From Echinococcus granulosus (taxonomy: Eukaryota > Platyhelminthes > Cestoda > Cyclophyllidea > Taeniidae): a DNA stretch of 64,000 nt. The notes below the pieces were generated by a model. That model made no database searches and was not told where the DNA came from. It was given only the letters and a program-made list of their open reading frames with translations. Within the stretch, counting starts at the first letter, position 1, and the number at the start of each line of letters is the position of its first letter. The stretch is from contig NW_020170381.1 of NCBI RefSeq assembly GCF_000524195.1, forward strand, positions 389,650-453,649, given 5' to 3'. The position numbers and the translations under genes were made by a program. Below are positions 36,601 through 49,076 of this stretch, in pieces.

Positions 36601-38288
36601 GGTAACGCCACAACCGACTCCAACTACCACACCGACGGGCAGTCCTCTGACTCTTCCTACTCCAGGTCCTGCTCAATGCTGTTTTTCTTATTATGGTATT
36701 AATTAATTTCACAATCAGATGTGCCCTTGGTATTTTACGTGTAGCCAGTGAAAATTTTGGGAAGACAAAGCCCTATGAAGAATGTCCCGTAAACGAAGGA
36801 ATTTGTTAAAATGTCTCTGCTTAAAATTTGGTATTTTAAATCAATCACCAAACCTTATATTCTAAAATATAGTAGGGGATCCTTTCGGGTACCAGTAGAG
36901 TCATATGGATTTGCTTTTAAGCCTCCTGATGGCAAAAGTTATGACATTTATGCAAAATCTCTCAGTTTCGTAAAAATGAGACGTGACACTACACTAGGCC
37001 TTCACTGAGCGAACAATCTTGGGGGCTTTTTCGGTTAGTTAGTTTGTTCTATCCTCGTCAACAGTACAACTATTCGCTATTGCGACTTTCTGCAGTAGAG
37101 CAGCAATTGAGCGTAGGCAGAAGAGTTTATGAGAATCATTGCCTTTTATTCACTAGCTCTGACTCAGTAATCATGTCTATTAATTCAAATAATAGCATTT
37201 TTGAAATTTTAATAACACACTGCATTGTGTTGCAACACTTTGTTAGTTGTAAGAATTTTCATTGCCATCGAGTATCAGTTTCATTACCTTGATTTTACAA
37301 TTAAATTAAATGTCATGCTTTGTTATTTAAGTGTCTGCTATCATTTGGATTAAGTTTGAAGCCTCAATAATGCAAAATTGCTCACTAATTTTGCTGAGCT
37401 CCAAACAGTTGGCCTCTCGGAGCAAGGTACTCAACATTTTCATTCTCATTCGCTTTTCATGTGCCGATCATGTATCATGGCTAGTACCGCAGCTCACATC
37501 AGCAATAAAAGGAGATAACATTATTACCAAAACTTTCATCAAAACTCTAATTTAGTACAAAACAGGTTCACAATGGTGCTCTGGCCACATCCTGCCATTT
37601 CGCCGGCCCAGCTTGCACCTTCAATGCAGTCCCTTCATGTCAAAGCGAAGTTTTATCTCCTCCCCTATGTTCCAAATCGCCTTTAAATCATTTTCAAGGC
37701 TCTCTCTCAGATATACGCTATCAAGGCCTCGATGAAGGGGTTTATGTCCCAAAGATATCAACTAACTACGTTCAGTATCTCTTTCCGGATCAAACGGTAT
37801 GCGATATTACGACCAGCTGCCCTATTTACCTACTAGGAGCGCTTAAGTAACATGTTATTCACTCCTAGAGGCAAACCGCAATGAGGTCATATGGTCGACC
37901 GAATTACTCGAGACACAGAACTGGAGTATCAACAGCACAAAATAGAAGAGCAAACTTTAACCACTTTCCAAGACTCTGCTCTAACCAGTCCCTTTATCAA
38001 ACAGTCAGCTACCATTCCTCCCAAACGCCCCTGGTCAGTCCACAGGAGTCTCTGATCCACTGTGCCAAATCAACTGTGCAGAACCGTGTCTGGCCACCAT
38101 CTACCCGTTCATCTCCAACGCATTTCAACAAATTCCCATGTGGCATTAATTCGGTCTCCGAACTGGAGAGATTAACAAGTACTCCAAGTTGCCGGCTTAC
38201 CCCCTCAGAGGCAACATCGACCTCCCTTACGAGGCCGCGATTCACTCTGGCAGACAAGCTAAACATGTGCACCACCTACTTCCATTGA
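27636..38288 (+). CDS. Unrecognised multi-exon protein, helix-rich with Ser/Pro-rich linkers
   Basis: Exons 27636-27855, 31862-32227, 33100-33228, 35122-35279, 35363-35779, 36349-36480, 37566-37796 and 37869-38288 (stop TGA). Most junctions are phase 0; the 33228/35122 junction does not close, so an exon is missed or shifted there. About 690 codons. Helical parts such as LVKLIELVLMHQRVLGRYAH, LNLRDLLRKKNHLLQNIALE and KECEKGGIACKNVCLQLLRL alternate with Ser/Thr/Pro-rich linkers. The C-terminal 140 residues are basic and Ser-rich. I do not recognise the family. The helices faintly recall BAR-type membrane-binding domains, but that is a guess. The first exon has no ATG until 27805-27807, which is in frame and could be the start if this is the 5' exon. 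Confidence 0.65.
27856..31861. other. Large intron of the unrecognised gene; nothing clear seen
   Basis: A 4-kb stretch with no supported coding sequence on either strand. A small perfect 9-bp hairpin stem (CATTCAAAT/ATTTGAATG, 14-nt loop) lies at 29859-29890. Open frames here are short and lack family resemblance. Confidence 0.6.
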
Positions 38289-41200
38289 TTCTACCACGGC
38301 TATTTTTTTCAGTGATTTGTAACAATCGGCTCCAATCTAGAAGGATATATCATCACTCATCTGCGTGATGCAGCTACCATGGAATTTTTTAAAATGAGAT
38401 TTTAACTAATTTCAGACTTTTAGAATACTTGCATTGGTTGTATCTCTAATGTGCCTTGCCGTGTAACCTTAAACTTAGCTGAATCAGAACTTAATACAAC
38501 ACAAATTGGAATCATTTTGATAAGCTTGAAAGCATTATTTCTTGGGTACAATATTTGATAAGAATAAATGCACACTTGTTCGTCCACAAAAAGCTAGATG
38601 TTGACCTTTGTGGCTTGATCAAACAGATGTGTCTCTGTAAGATGAATTGGCTCACCGACTTATTGTTAAAAAGTATTAAAATAAAGTGGCTATTTGAGAA
38701 AATCTTCGAATCTTATCGCTTAAGTTAGACGTAGTCCTGTATATTGCAAAAAAATTTACTAGATCGATTACAAGTATTTACCAGCCCTCTACGTGACAGT
38801 TGAGCACTCACAAATGCTTGCTGTTGGTTTTCTCCAATACTGATGCCATACAAGCGTTTATTTTAGCAAGCGTTGCAATTGTGTATTTGGTTCAAACGAA
38901 AACTCTACATAAGTACAAACTGTGAATAATAAATTGTGTCCGTGTTTACTCAATAGACGTTTTGGCTATTTGTTTCATAACCATTTATAAAAAAGTAATG
39001 TGGTGTTGGAGTTTACTGCGCTGATTTGTTCGCTGCACTGTATTTACACCGTAGTGGGCGTTTAAACTTCATTGACTACCGCAAGGGGGGTCATCCGTGG
39101 TATATATTAAATCAGTTTAACTGGGTCTTTGCCTTGACTTCCCACGCCCTCTGTTGCAGACCGCACTTTAATTTAACACAGCAAAACGGGTGCGCTAATT
39201 GGTATTCTACCATCTCATCTAGGGGTACGTAAGATTCGAAAGAGGCATTTCTTCTAACAATAGTATATACTACGCACACTTGTAAGAACTTCAAAGATAA
39301 AAGCTGTCAATTACAAAAGCGTTTGTTTAGTGTTTTCAGTAGAGAAACAATTTAACGTCTTTTCGATTGGCAAAACAGGCCTTTTAAAAAAGGGGAACTT
39401 TGAGGGACTTCTGGACGACAGCAGCGACCATCTTTTCCACTTCACTTTTACGATCGCTGTCAACCAAATTTACTCTAAGGAATTACCCCTGTAGAAGATG
39501 GTGTTTTTGGCGTTAGACAAGGCAAAGCTGGGCAAGATGCAACAAGTCGTCTAAATTGCAGTAGAAATTACTCTCAACACCAAGGACTTTTTGTTTAGTA
39601 TAATTCAGTAACCCACTTCACACCGCTCACTGTGGTGGAGTAATAAAAAATAATCAGACTGCTATAACTTCCTATAGGAAATTGTTTTGTTCCCTTTAAT
39701 CATTCTGACACTTTTGTGCCCACGTTCAGGTGACACGATGTTCGTTTGCACAGTAAATAATTATTTCTTGAAACTACCAACTGATGAATTCCTTGGATTC
39801 GCCACCACACTACCTTTGCAGATTCTTTAAGTACCAGAAGTTTCATTAACGCCATGATGGGAGCAAAGGGAACTTTAGATAAGCCAAATCTGGCGGGTAT
39901 GGAAGAAGCACTTCACATGCCGGCGCCCGCATCACTGCCATGGGGCAACTGTGACCGGCGAAGGGGCCTCGGCAATTGTCGTGCGCCCGTACACAGGCAA
40001 TCCACCTGACTGGTGTAGGGAAGATCAGAAATATGTCCTGGAAGTAAGGTTATTGAGGTCAACGGTTTAAATGATGGCGTGCACAAGTGCTTGTAAGGCC
40101 AAATTTTTAGCCCAGAAAGGTAGCCATTTCCTCAGCACGGAAGTGCATGGGGTTTCAGAATCCAACGCAAAGCTATCAGTCAAGTAATTTATGTATTAAG
40201 TGCCAGGCCACCGGTAAGACTTATTGTAAGCAAACCTTTGCCGCCAAAGTCATCCATGTCATGTCACTCTGACTCTCATGCTTACGCAGCGATTATGGTG
40301 AAATGCAACTCAGCCTTCCTTGCAAGTATATAGACTAGGACGAATTTGAATGATAATATTCGATCCAATAAATACTTTCCCCATCACGCTACTCTCAGAA
40401 ACACTTATCCTCGGTCATACGTTGCTGATATCAAAACGTTTCCTTCGCCGGGACAACACGGAATGGTGTCTCGCACTGAGCCATTTGTTTTGGCAGTTTT
40501 ATTTGCTAAAGCACTGGAGTTTATGAATAATTTCGTCAGATCTATTTTTGTACAAATCAGTAATTACTGTGGCGATGTTAAATTTACAATCACTGTATTG
40601 ACAAATTTCAAAATATACAAGAATAGATTCTCCAAAACTCAAGTTTAACAGCGAAAAATAGGACCATAAGAGAGGATCACCATAGCATAAAGCTGAGAAT
40701 AGGATCATTTTTAGAAGGCTAAATATTTTGGCTATAAACAATAAAGAAACGGTTGAGTTGGAAACATCGAAGACTTTCCCACTATAGGTATATGAAATAC
40801 CCCCTTTATGGGATACCCCTAGCCACATCAATGACTTATTGCCTCTGAAACATTCCAAAATGGTATTTGAGGGTGCAACCGGTAATTATCACATGATTGG
40901 TGCTTCAACAAGTCGTAGGACTTACTACCGTAAAAATGGACGAACCCATTTGTCGAGAATAGCAGACATCTATTAAAACCACGCATCAGCTGAAAAGAAG
41001 TCTGAGCCTAGCACTGAGCAGTTAGAGTAAGTCAAATTTCTATTTTTAAACTATGCAGTAATATGAACTGGTTGTTCAAGGGCAAGCTAGCGTCGAACCC
41101 AAAGTACACTCAAGTCGACACATGTACAGTGACCTCGGTTCGTGAAAGTTCATAACCCAACCACGCCATGCATTTGCATCTAATCAAGGAGGATTTGTTA

Positions 41201-41730
41201 GTAAGAAATGCAAGTGAATTACCGAATTCATATAGATTAGGTAATAGTCTGACTGAAAATTAACAAGACAAACAAAGTGTGCAGAGGGAAACGACCTTTT
41301 TCCTACACATTTACCTTAGAGAATAAAATGAAGTCGCACCACATGCAGTCTATGAAGCACGTGTTAACAGAATTTAGTGTAGATTCCGAAATTGAAAGGG
41401 GATCCGGGATAAAATGCTAATTAAAACTAACGAGAAACTGTGTGTGGTAATAGAAATGTAGGTTTACGAGAAGTTAATGAAAGGATAGCATTAAGAAATT
41501 GCCAAAGACCACAAAATGGGAACGAATTTCAAGCCGTTTACTTTCACAGCGGAAATCTGGTTAAACGTATCCCATCAAGTATTATAACAATGCATTGAGT
41601 TGGTGAGCACGCCTTGTTTATCACAAAATCTGATCACTTCATGTAGCAAAGTGACAGATCCAATCAATAACAGTAATAAGGACAGTTGGCATTCATATTT
41701 TATCCTCGATACTGTACATATACAGAGTAG
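38289..41730. other. Intergenic region, no gene supported
   Basis: No intact coding region. Around 39400-40030 the composition is a little more gene-like, with broken frames containing several stops, so it may hold a decayed pseudogene or repeat. The convergent 3' ends of the upstream plus-strand gene and the downstream minus-strand GPCR flank this region. Confidence 0.6.
38573..38578 (+). promoter_or_regulatory. Possible polyadenylation signal AATAAA of the preceding gene
   Basis: AATAAA about 285 bp after the stop at 38286-38288. A second copy occurs about 100 bp further on, so which one is used cannot be told from sequence. Confidence 0.4.
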
Positions 41731-43200
41731 TTAGGACCGGAGGGCGTCAGCGCAGACTTCCATTGATTCTACTAATGTCCCTTCCTTAGGATTTCTGCCT
41801 TTCGGGTTCTGATGCGGACTCACAGTGTCACTTGGGTCGAGAAAATAGGAGGTGGGCTCAACTTCTTTGACGAGTCGAGTAGGGTAAGTGAGGGCATAGA
41901 GGCGCTCCCTAAATTGCCGTGAGCTGAGAAAGTAGATTAGGCAGTTAACTCCATATGTAGTGGCTCCCAACATTACCAGCAGATAGCCACATGCGTTCAC
42001 GACGCATCGCGCGTAGGCAGAAGGACTGCGCTTTAGCTGCATGGCATCTTCAACGATTGAAAAGATGCAAATGGGCACCGAGGTGATTAGGTGAAAAACG
42101 CCCACAGGAATCAACAATTGGTTTGCTTGAACCACTGAACCAATGATTTTTAACGATCCCAGTTGCATGCTCATGCTATTTCGCATGCTATCCTCCAGCG
42201 GAGTAGCACCTACATTATCCGATTTTGGAAAGAATTCACACCTTCGGCACATGATGTTTCGCCGCTGAATCACCCTAAATAGGGCTATATTTAGAACAAG
42301 GAGGAGGCCTGTTGGTACTAGACTATAAATTACTATGTCGAGGTAGAAGAAGACCCTTCGAGAAGTAAGATCCAAAGTATCACAAAGGAGTAGTCTTGAA
42401 GTGTTCAACTCGGCGTAGCTAGGTCCCACAATCACAAAATCCCCCACATCGTCCGGATAAATGAGTTGCAAAATGAATATAAGAATCGAGTTTTTGGCTA
42501 AAATAACGGAGAAAATCCCGACCCAGGCGGAAACCTTACGCCGTCCTCGCCAAATTATTTTTGCCTTATGTGGGAAGCACCCAATTAGGTAACGCTCAAA
42601 TGTCAAAAGACATAATACCCAGATAGCGGTATCTCGGGTGGCGTAGGTGAGAAATGTGTGCAGTCGACACATAGTTACACTGTCGTTCTGTCGAATGTCG
42701 AAACCAAAGGCGAAGAGTATCCAGTAGCGAATGGGGTTGACCCATAATGCAACTGTATCTGCTATGGCGAGAGCCGTGAATATGGACTTAGAGGGATGCT
42801 TTCTCATGGGTTGTCGTTTGGGAATGGCGGATGGGCTGACAATAGAGAACCTCGTTTGATTGATTACACCAACGCCAGATGGCTTTGGGCTACCTGCTGT
42901 CGTTTCGAAAGAGAGGACCTGAGAGTTCTCGGGAATAACGCGCACCGGGAAGTTGCGTCTCGAGCCAACATGCAAGGCGGCAAACTCCTGTCCTCGTTCT
43001 TCCGATGGCTCCTTCTGGATCTGACAAGAGGGTTGGTGATAGGTCTGTCTCACGCCACGAATCACCAGCAAACTTATAATGTTTCCAATGGTGCCAAAAA
43101 ATATGAGGACGCCGAAGTAACCAAGGCCAAATTTTCGGACATATTCCAGGATGTCACGCTGACAAGCAAGAAATTTCGTATAATTTTCCGTTAAGTTCAT
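41731..43200 (-). CDS. Rhodopsin-family (class A) G-protein-coupled receptor, orphan
   Basis: 489 residues in one exon, with an in-frame stop about 20 nt upstream of the ATG supporting this start. Seven helices are visible: TM1 about 28-48 (GN at 39-40), TM2 139-160 (LAIAD, D148), TM3 178-204, TM4 223-247 (W226), TM5 283-311 (P296), TM6 361-382 (P376) and TM7 399-425. C178 and C273 can form the usual TM3-ECL2 disulfide. N2 and N6 are N-glycosylation sites. Departures from the family: ERY (202-204) instead of DRY, no CWxP in TM6, N-C-L-I-Y (419-423) in place of NPxxY, and a first intracellular loop of about 85 residues where class A receptors usually have about 6-10. The ligand is unknown; a peptide is plausible from general layout only. 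It is intronless among intron-rich neighbours. Confidence 0.93.
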   Translation of the reverse strand: MNLTENYTKFLACQRDILEYVRKFGLGYFGVLIFFGTIGNIISLLVIRGVRQTYHQPSCQIQKEPSEERGQEFAALHVGSRRNFPVRVIPENSQVLSFETTAGSPKPSGVGVINQTRFSIVSPSAIPKRQPMRKHPSKSIFTALAIADTVALWVNPIRYWILFAFGFDIRQNDSVTMCRLHTFLTYATRDTAIWVLCLLTFERYLIGCFPHKAKIIWRGRRKVSAWVGIFSVILAKNSILIFILQLIYPDDVGDFVIVGPSYAELNTSRLLLCDTLDLTSRRVFFYLDIVIYSLVPTGLLLVLNIALFRVIQRRNIMCRRCEFFPKSDNVGATPLEDSMRNSMSMQLGSLKIIGSVVQANQLLIPVGVFHLITSVPICIFSIVEDAMQLKRSPSAYARCVVNACGYLLVMLGATTYGVNCLIYFLSSRQFRERLYALTYPTRLVKEVEPTSYFLDPSDTVSPHQNPKGRNPKEGTLVESMEVCADALRS

Positions 43201-46200
43201 TGATTGACACAGGGTGCTCTGTCAAGAAGGCTAGATGTTTTTGCTGAGGTAATTCAAATGAACTGGGCAAACTAGTATTGTCCTCTAGTGCCCATTGGTT
43301 AGACTTTGAACCAATCAGTGAAACCACTGACGCAGTGATTTTGTGACCCAAGAGCTGGCGTGCGATCCAAATTAACAGTGAGGCAGAGAAATTTAAATCA
43401 TGTTTGCAAGTTAGCATGATCATTCTAGACAAAATAAATTTGCACTAAATTACTTATTCATAGGTGTTTAGGTGCAGCTATTCTAATAGTGTGCAAAAAA
43501 TGGCTTACTAGCGGGTTACGATTCCCATAATGTTGGTAGAATAAAAATTAAAGTAATAAAGTAAAGAAGATGTGAAATCGAAAGGCTTCAGGTGTCATAA
43601 TCCAAGTCATTCCTCATTTTATAAACGGCATGTAATGGACTTTGTCCAGTACCGTGTAGTGGTCTAAATGCCAAAACCTCTCCGATGGGTCTAAAACAAG
43701 CCCAGATCACGAAAAATTGCCATTATTGATGGGACGTACGTGCGCGGACCAATCGTGCGGACAGCTGCAGCACGAATACATGCGCATCGGTGGTGTCCTT
43801 GCTCAAGAGAGCCAGTAGGAAGCCGGAGATTGGAAAGAGTCCAGATATAATTGGGTGCCGAAGCACAGCTGCGCCCACTAACTGGAAGAATTTGATTAGT
43901 CGTGGCGTTAGGATTACCGATGACTCATAGACACGGCTGTTCAGATTCGTTCATGCATCCCTTGATTGTTTAGCGAGGTATTGGGTCCGACAAGTGTTAT
44001 GCTTCCACTCGAAGCTTGTCCCCTCCATGTCATAACCACGCTTCTCTGGGAATGCAACATTGTCGGGGAGAGAACAATTGTAGTAACGCTGGAGATGCCT
44101 CTCAACCAATGTTTCAAAGTTACTGTGGCAATGTCAACCCCATCGGTAGGCATGGATGGTCTGGCCCAAGTAAAGTGTCCCCAAAATTTCAACTTTGTAA
44201 ACAAATTAACTATTGCGTTAATGTGTACTTTGCATGGGATGGAAGAGGAAGAAAGTTCACATTAGCCAGAGAGTCTCGGTGTTATCTAGCAGATATCTCT
44301 ACCTACCTCCTTTTGGAAATAGTCATCCTTTCTCTACACCGCCTTTGAATCATCGAGATAGGCGCTATAGGATTGGTTCAAGTTTGACAGTGTAAAGGTC
44401 TTAATGAAGTTGGAAATAATTGGATCCGAGATCAATGGCAGTGAGAGCTGACCGGTGCTTACTCGGTGTGTTAATCTGCCAACTCTGTGTGGACTGAATT
44501 AATCCAAATTATGGAATTACTAGTGTGGCATTACTGTTGGCCTGGAAAAGCATTCATATGACCATGCTAATTTATCTTTCACATAAAAACAACATTTCTC
44601 ATTAAAAACAGTGAGCGTTGTGCAAAATTAAAGGCTTTTTGGTTTTGACGTATTTTTGGGAGAAATTTTGACCTGTATTCTTGAATAATCAACAGTTTAT
44701 TAGTACTATATTGCTGTCGAGGGACAAATTTCAGATACCAAGTAACACGCTTACGGAACATCTGAATACGTGAAGCTTACACCTCACCAGGTTTCTGTTC
44801 TTGCAATCTGAATAAATCAGTTAGGAAATATTGTTAATTTTAATTGAGACGATGTCTAAGTATAACTTTTGTATGCTCAACGAACTAATTAAACAACTAT
44901 CAAAAGCTTTAATCCAAGCAATGCTGAGCGCATTAAAATGCTTCAAGAAAACTCCTTCACTGAAAGGAACGTCAACTTGTCTGCGACAGGGTAATAAAAC
45001 ACAATTGCTCCTCTTATTGCGAGGCGGCAAGTAATCAGGCCCCTCCCAGGTATTATCACGACCCGTAAAATTAACAACAACGCTTAAGAAGTTCGGCCAC
45101 GTTTGAGGTAATCAGATAAGTTCAAGCAGTTGTCCGCTGCAAAAACAAAATACTTCAGAAAGCTTCTTGGAGTAGATCCAATGCATTAGCATTTATCATT
45201 AAAAGCTACGGTCCGCCCTCTCTCGTAGGTAATGATCCAGCCTTAGCTACTCCCGCTTCTATCGCAGTGTCATTTTCCAAATGTCTGCTCCACGTGTGAC
45301 TACTTAATGCCAAGAATAGGTAAAAATCACTTGAAGCAGCATCGGACGAGGCATTGCCTCTCTTCCATCCGAAAGCGCCAAGCCTCTGGCAATGTCGATT
45401 TTCGAGGAGGTTTTTCTTGCACATTTTCAAATTCAATAGCGATGTATCGAGATCTCAAATGTACTTGCTGTTTAGCCATCAGCAAAAAAATTAATCCTGT
45501 ACTCCAATGCACACACACAGTGCATAGTCCTCTAAAAATGGAATGGTGTGTGACTCGGAAATGAGAGATGGGTAGTGAATGAATCGTTTGGGGGTAAGGT
45601 ATGACACTTGTTCGTTTGATAATGAATACGAAAGTCATTCCATATCACAAGTCAGTCAGTCAGCAAACAACCCAAGACGGCATTTTTTCACAACTCTAGA
45701 AGTGTTGAACAAATTGATGGCCTTTACAGCTTTGCACATCTGTTATGTGCATAGTGCCTCTTTGCTGAGTAGCTTCTCCAATTTCCTCCTCCCAGTTGAG
45801 GTAAATAAAATGACTTTTTTCATAAGTCGTGTTAAAAATTACCGAAATTTTCCGATAAGTTAATATCTAATTATTTTAATTAATAGCAGAACCTAATTTT
45901 TCATTAATAATAATGGAGGGTCTAACTGAACGTGATTAATTACTGGGCTAAAGTGTTTAATTAGGTTCCGCCATCACACTATAAGGGCTATACAATACAA
46001 CCCGTTTCATGAAGCAGACAGGTTCGAAAGGTTATTTTGTAAGGGGTCAGAGAGTCAGGAAACACGTGTAGAAATCGGGAGTTTGGCCTACTGACAGACT
46101 GAGGCACACCTACACCCTTGTATTGCGGATAAGTAATGGCATTTTACAAGTGACAAACATCAACTTTTTTGGCCACATGATAAAAGCAAGTAGTAATGTT

Positions 46201-48165
46201 AAGAGAGAATCACATGACTCAATTTATTAGCAAAAGTGGTATTACAAGAGGCGCTAAGATAAGAAAGCATGGCATATTTTGTGCAGCATATTCTAGTCGG
46301 GGTTTTAGGTTGTTGTGATTAAATAGTCAACAATATTTGAGTGTTCTTCTTAGAAAAATAGAATCTAAAACAAGGGTTCTACATTGTTTTATACATTTGA
46401 GCCAGTAAATAATTGTGGGAGAATTTTCCATGGATGTAAATATTCCCTACATGTGCCCACAGCTCTAATATTGAGTTATGCCAGCAAAAGATGCTTGATA
46501 ATGTCATTTACCACCTCTCAATATTTTCACTAAAATTGCGTACCTTTGAAGCCCCTTGCAATGTTGCCCCATCTTTGTCATAAATGTTTAAAACCATACT
46601 CAGTGGTGCTCATACGTAGTAATCCTACGAGCTAGTTCTCTCAAGTGCAAAAACTTCAAAGTCAACTTAGTGCGTTCATAATTTCTCTTACTGCCCCATT
46701 GGCTATCGACTAATGTGATCGTTGTTTGCCCTAAAAGGGATTATAAAACAAGGTCCAGTAAATATACTGCCACCAGGTATCAGTGACTGTGAGATTAAAT
46801 ATTGATCCACATTTAGTTATTTAATTGCTAAACTCTTTCAACGTTGCCTACCTCTCCAACAGTTAATTTTTAAACAATTTTTAGAGCTTTCTATTATGCG
46901 TGCTTTTGTCATTGTCCTATGGGTCTGAGTGGGATAGAGAAAGTACATAGCTTTATTTTAGCCTAATGTTAGGTACAGTCTGAGCATGTGAATTTGAAAG
47001 TAAATCTACCCACTAAGAAATTTTCACCCAATAAATACCCGCTTTATCAACGTGGAACCAACAAAATAAGAATGAGCGACGTACAGAAAAGTCTCTTCTA
47101 GAACCAATATTGTTACAGAATGTTCCGAACCGGCCATTGGGACATTAGCAAATCGGGTCACCCGATCTGTAAGGCATGAAGAGTAGGTAGAGCTCTTAAC
47201 GATGGTACACTTGCTTACTGTGTGGCAGGAGTTGCTAAGTCTCTCGTTCCATAAACATACATGAGTGTTCCCACCCCGATGCAGCACATCTGCGACGCCC
47301 ACATTCAAAGAAATATACTTCATCCCCGGTCTCGAGACCGCGACCCAAATAGGTGGCTCCTGTTTTCAATCTACCTCGTAACTTGGTCAACAAAAGAGGT
47401 CAGACAAGTAGGCTGAACTTTCAAAATTAGACTAGGCATCACCAATAATGACTATAAAAATCTGTATCAAATCGAAAAATTAGTCACATTGAAAGCATTT
47501 ACTAAAAATATTTAATACTTTCATAGTGTATCCTAGGTCTGTTTAAACGCCTTTTTTATTATCGCTAAGGCATGGTTCTTGGCTATTTTTGGGGAGGCGG
47601 GTCGAATTAACCCCTCTGGCATAAGGCAAATTAAAGCAGCATTAGCAAAATATAGAATTAGCCAAGGAAGTCTATAAAGACACACTGTTCTACATGATAT
47701 ACAGAAAAGGTTATAAAACTCGGAATTCTTAGGAGGCATGGTTGCCAAGCGCAAAACAAAATGGATATTTAAAGGATTTGTGAACTCTATAAGCAACCAA
47801 ATCACAAGTTGGGCATTTTTTTGAGTACAACACAAAACTGCATGAAATTATAGTTTAGTTGAAAGTTCAAACGGTGAGGAGAAGAAAACAACCAAAATTA
47901 ACTCGTTAAAACTTAGAAATGAGCATTTACTTTTCAAAAGAGATAGAAATAGAAATGCGGTAATTCTTGCAAAATGTCATTGAAGGGCGGGACATGAAAA
48001 AAGTCTAAAGTTCCGTCACGCATCCTAAATAAGCGCCTCCAAATGCGGTAAATTGCGAGAACAAAATAACACTTTCTCGTTCATGCTGGGGTAAAAAGAC
48101 TGGTCATGCACATACCTTGAATAAACAAAGTTGGGTTATGTATGGGCTACTTGTTTGTTTAACTC

Positions 48166-48345
48166 TTGATTTTGGTAACGGACCACTTAAGGGCTTCGTC
48201 ATTGTATGTCCGCCGGACTGTCTGTCCTTTAGGCCATGCCTGTAGTCCCCAAGCCCTGCTGTGCTTCAACAATACGCAATCTGCCCGAGTACTGTGTCTT
48301 CTTTCATCTCCGGGACGTCTCCAGGGGCTACACTTACTTTATATT
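48166..48345. repeat. Dispersed repeat copy A
   Basis: Shares several blocks in the same order with the stretch near 59700-59900, including GGCCATGCC followed by GTAG and CCC runs, and a TGTCTTCTTT block followed by a GGGGC(T/G)CTACA block. The copies are diverged, so this looks like an old interspersed element. The element class is unknown. Confidence 0.6.
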
Positions 48346-48638
48346 CTAGCAGAGTTTCACCTTCCACTTTAAAATTTGCAATGCCATTCTTTCTAATGAG
48401 TGATTTTCCTCTAGGATTAACTGTGTGAACTTTGATAAGTCAATCAAGCCTACTCTTAAGGCGAAGCATTTAAAAGTGCCCAAAGTAATGATTAGGATTT
48501 TCAGGTTATTTTCGATGAATTTAGACCTTGACATTTTCGGTTTTGGAATCAAAATTTGTTTCGCACGTGCAGTAAAAGTGAAAAAAAATCAAAGAGAGCA
48601 AACTTTCCTCCAGCTGTTCTTAAATGTGATACATATGC

Positions 48639-49076
48639 TGTTTAAATATTCCCATCAGAGAGGAGATGGGCAGTCAAATTCAACCTTGTGACTGGGAAGT
48701 GATTATCACCTCGCTGGCCAGAGAAGAGTCCCGTGTCCAAATCTCCCTAAACTTGTATCCATCCCTATTTACGCTAGGCAATAAATATGTCAAAATTCAA
48801 CCAGTCCCAGTGTTCTAAGGGTATAAGGGTCAGGAAGGAGGGGATAAATGAGGTTCGTGCTACACTANNNNNNNNNNNNNNNNNNNNNNNNNNNNNNNNN
48901 NNNNNNNNNNNNNNNNNNNNNNNNNNNNNNNNNNNNNNNNNNNNNNNNNNNNNNNNNNNNNNNNNNNTGCTGAAATTTATTGTGTGTAGAGAACTCGCTT
49001 GGGAGATGTTGATCGCTCTCCAGTCACAGGGTTGAATTGGACATCCCACCACCCCTCTAAAGAAACACTTAAACAA
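48639..49076. repeat. Inverted repeat pair flanking an assembly gap
   Basis: The arm at about 48639-48712 (containing AAATTCAACCTTGTGACTGG) reappears as a reverse complement at about 49004-49076 (CCAGTCACAGGGTTGAATT). The arms are roughly three-quarters identical by eye over about 70 bp. The 100-N gap lies between them. Confidence 0.7.
48868..48967. other. Assembly gap (100 N)
   Basis: Exactly 100 N, enclosed by the inverted repeat arms, which may explain why the assembly broke here. Confidence 0.99.

Noticed and set aside
39380..40030. Possible decayed pseudogene, with a fragment faintly like a heat-shock protein 70 region
   Set aside because: The resemblance rests on a few residues across frames with stops; not enough to name.
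44821..45034. Overlapping open frames on both strands near 44.8-45.0 kb
   Set aside because: Short, low-complexity and mutually overlapping, with no splice partners or family pattern.
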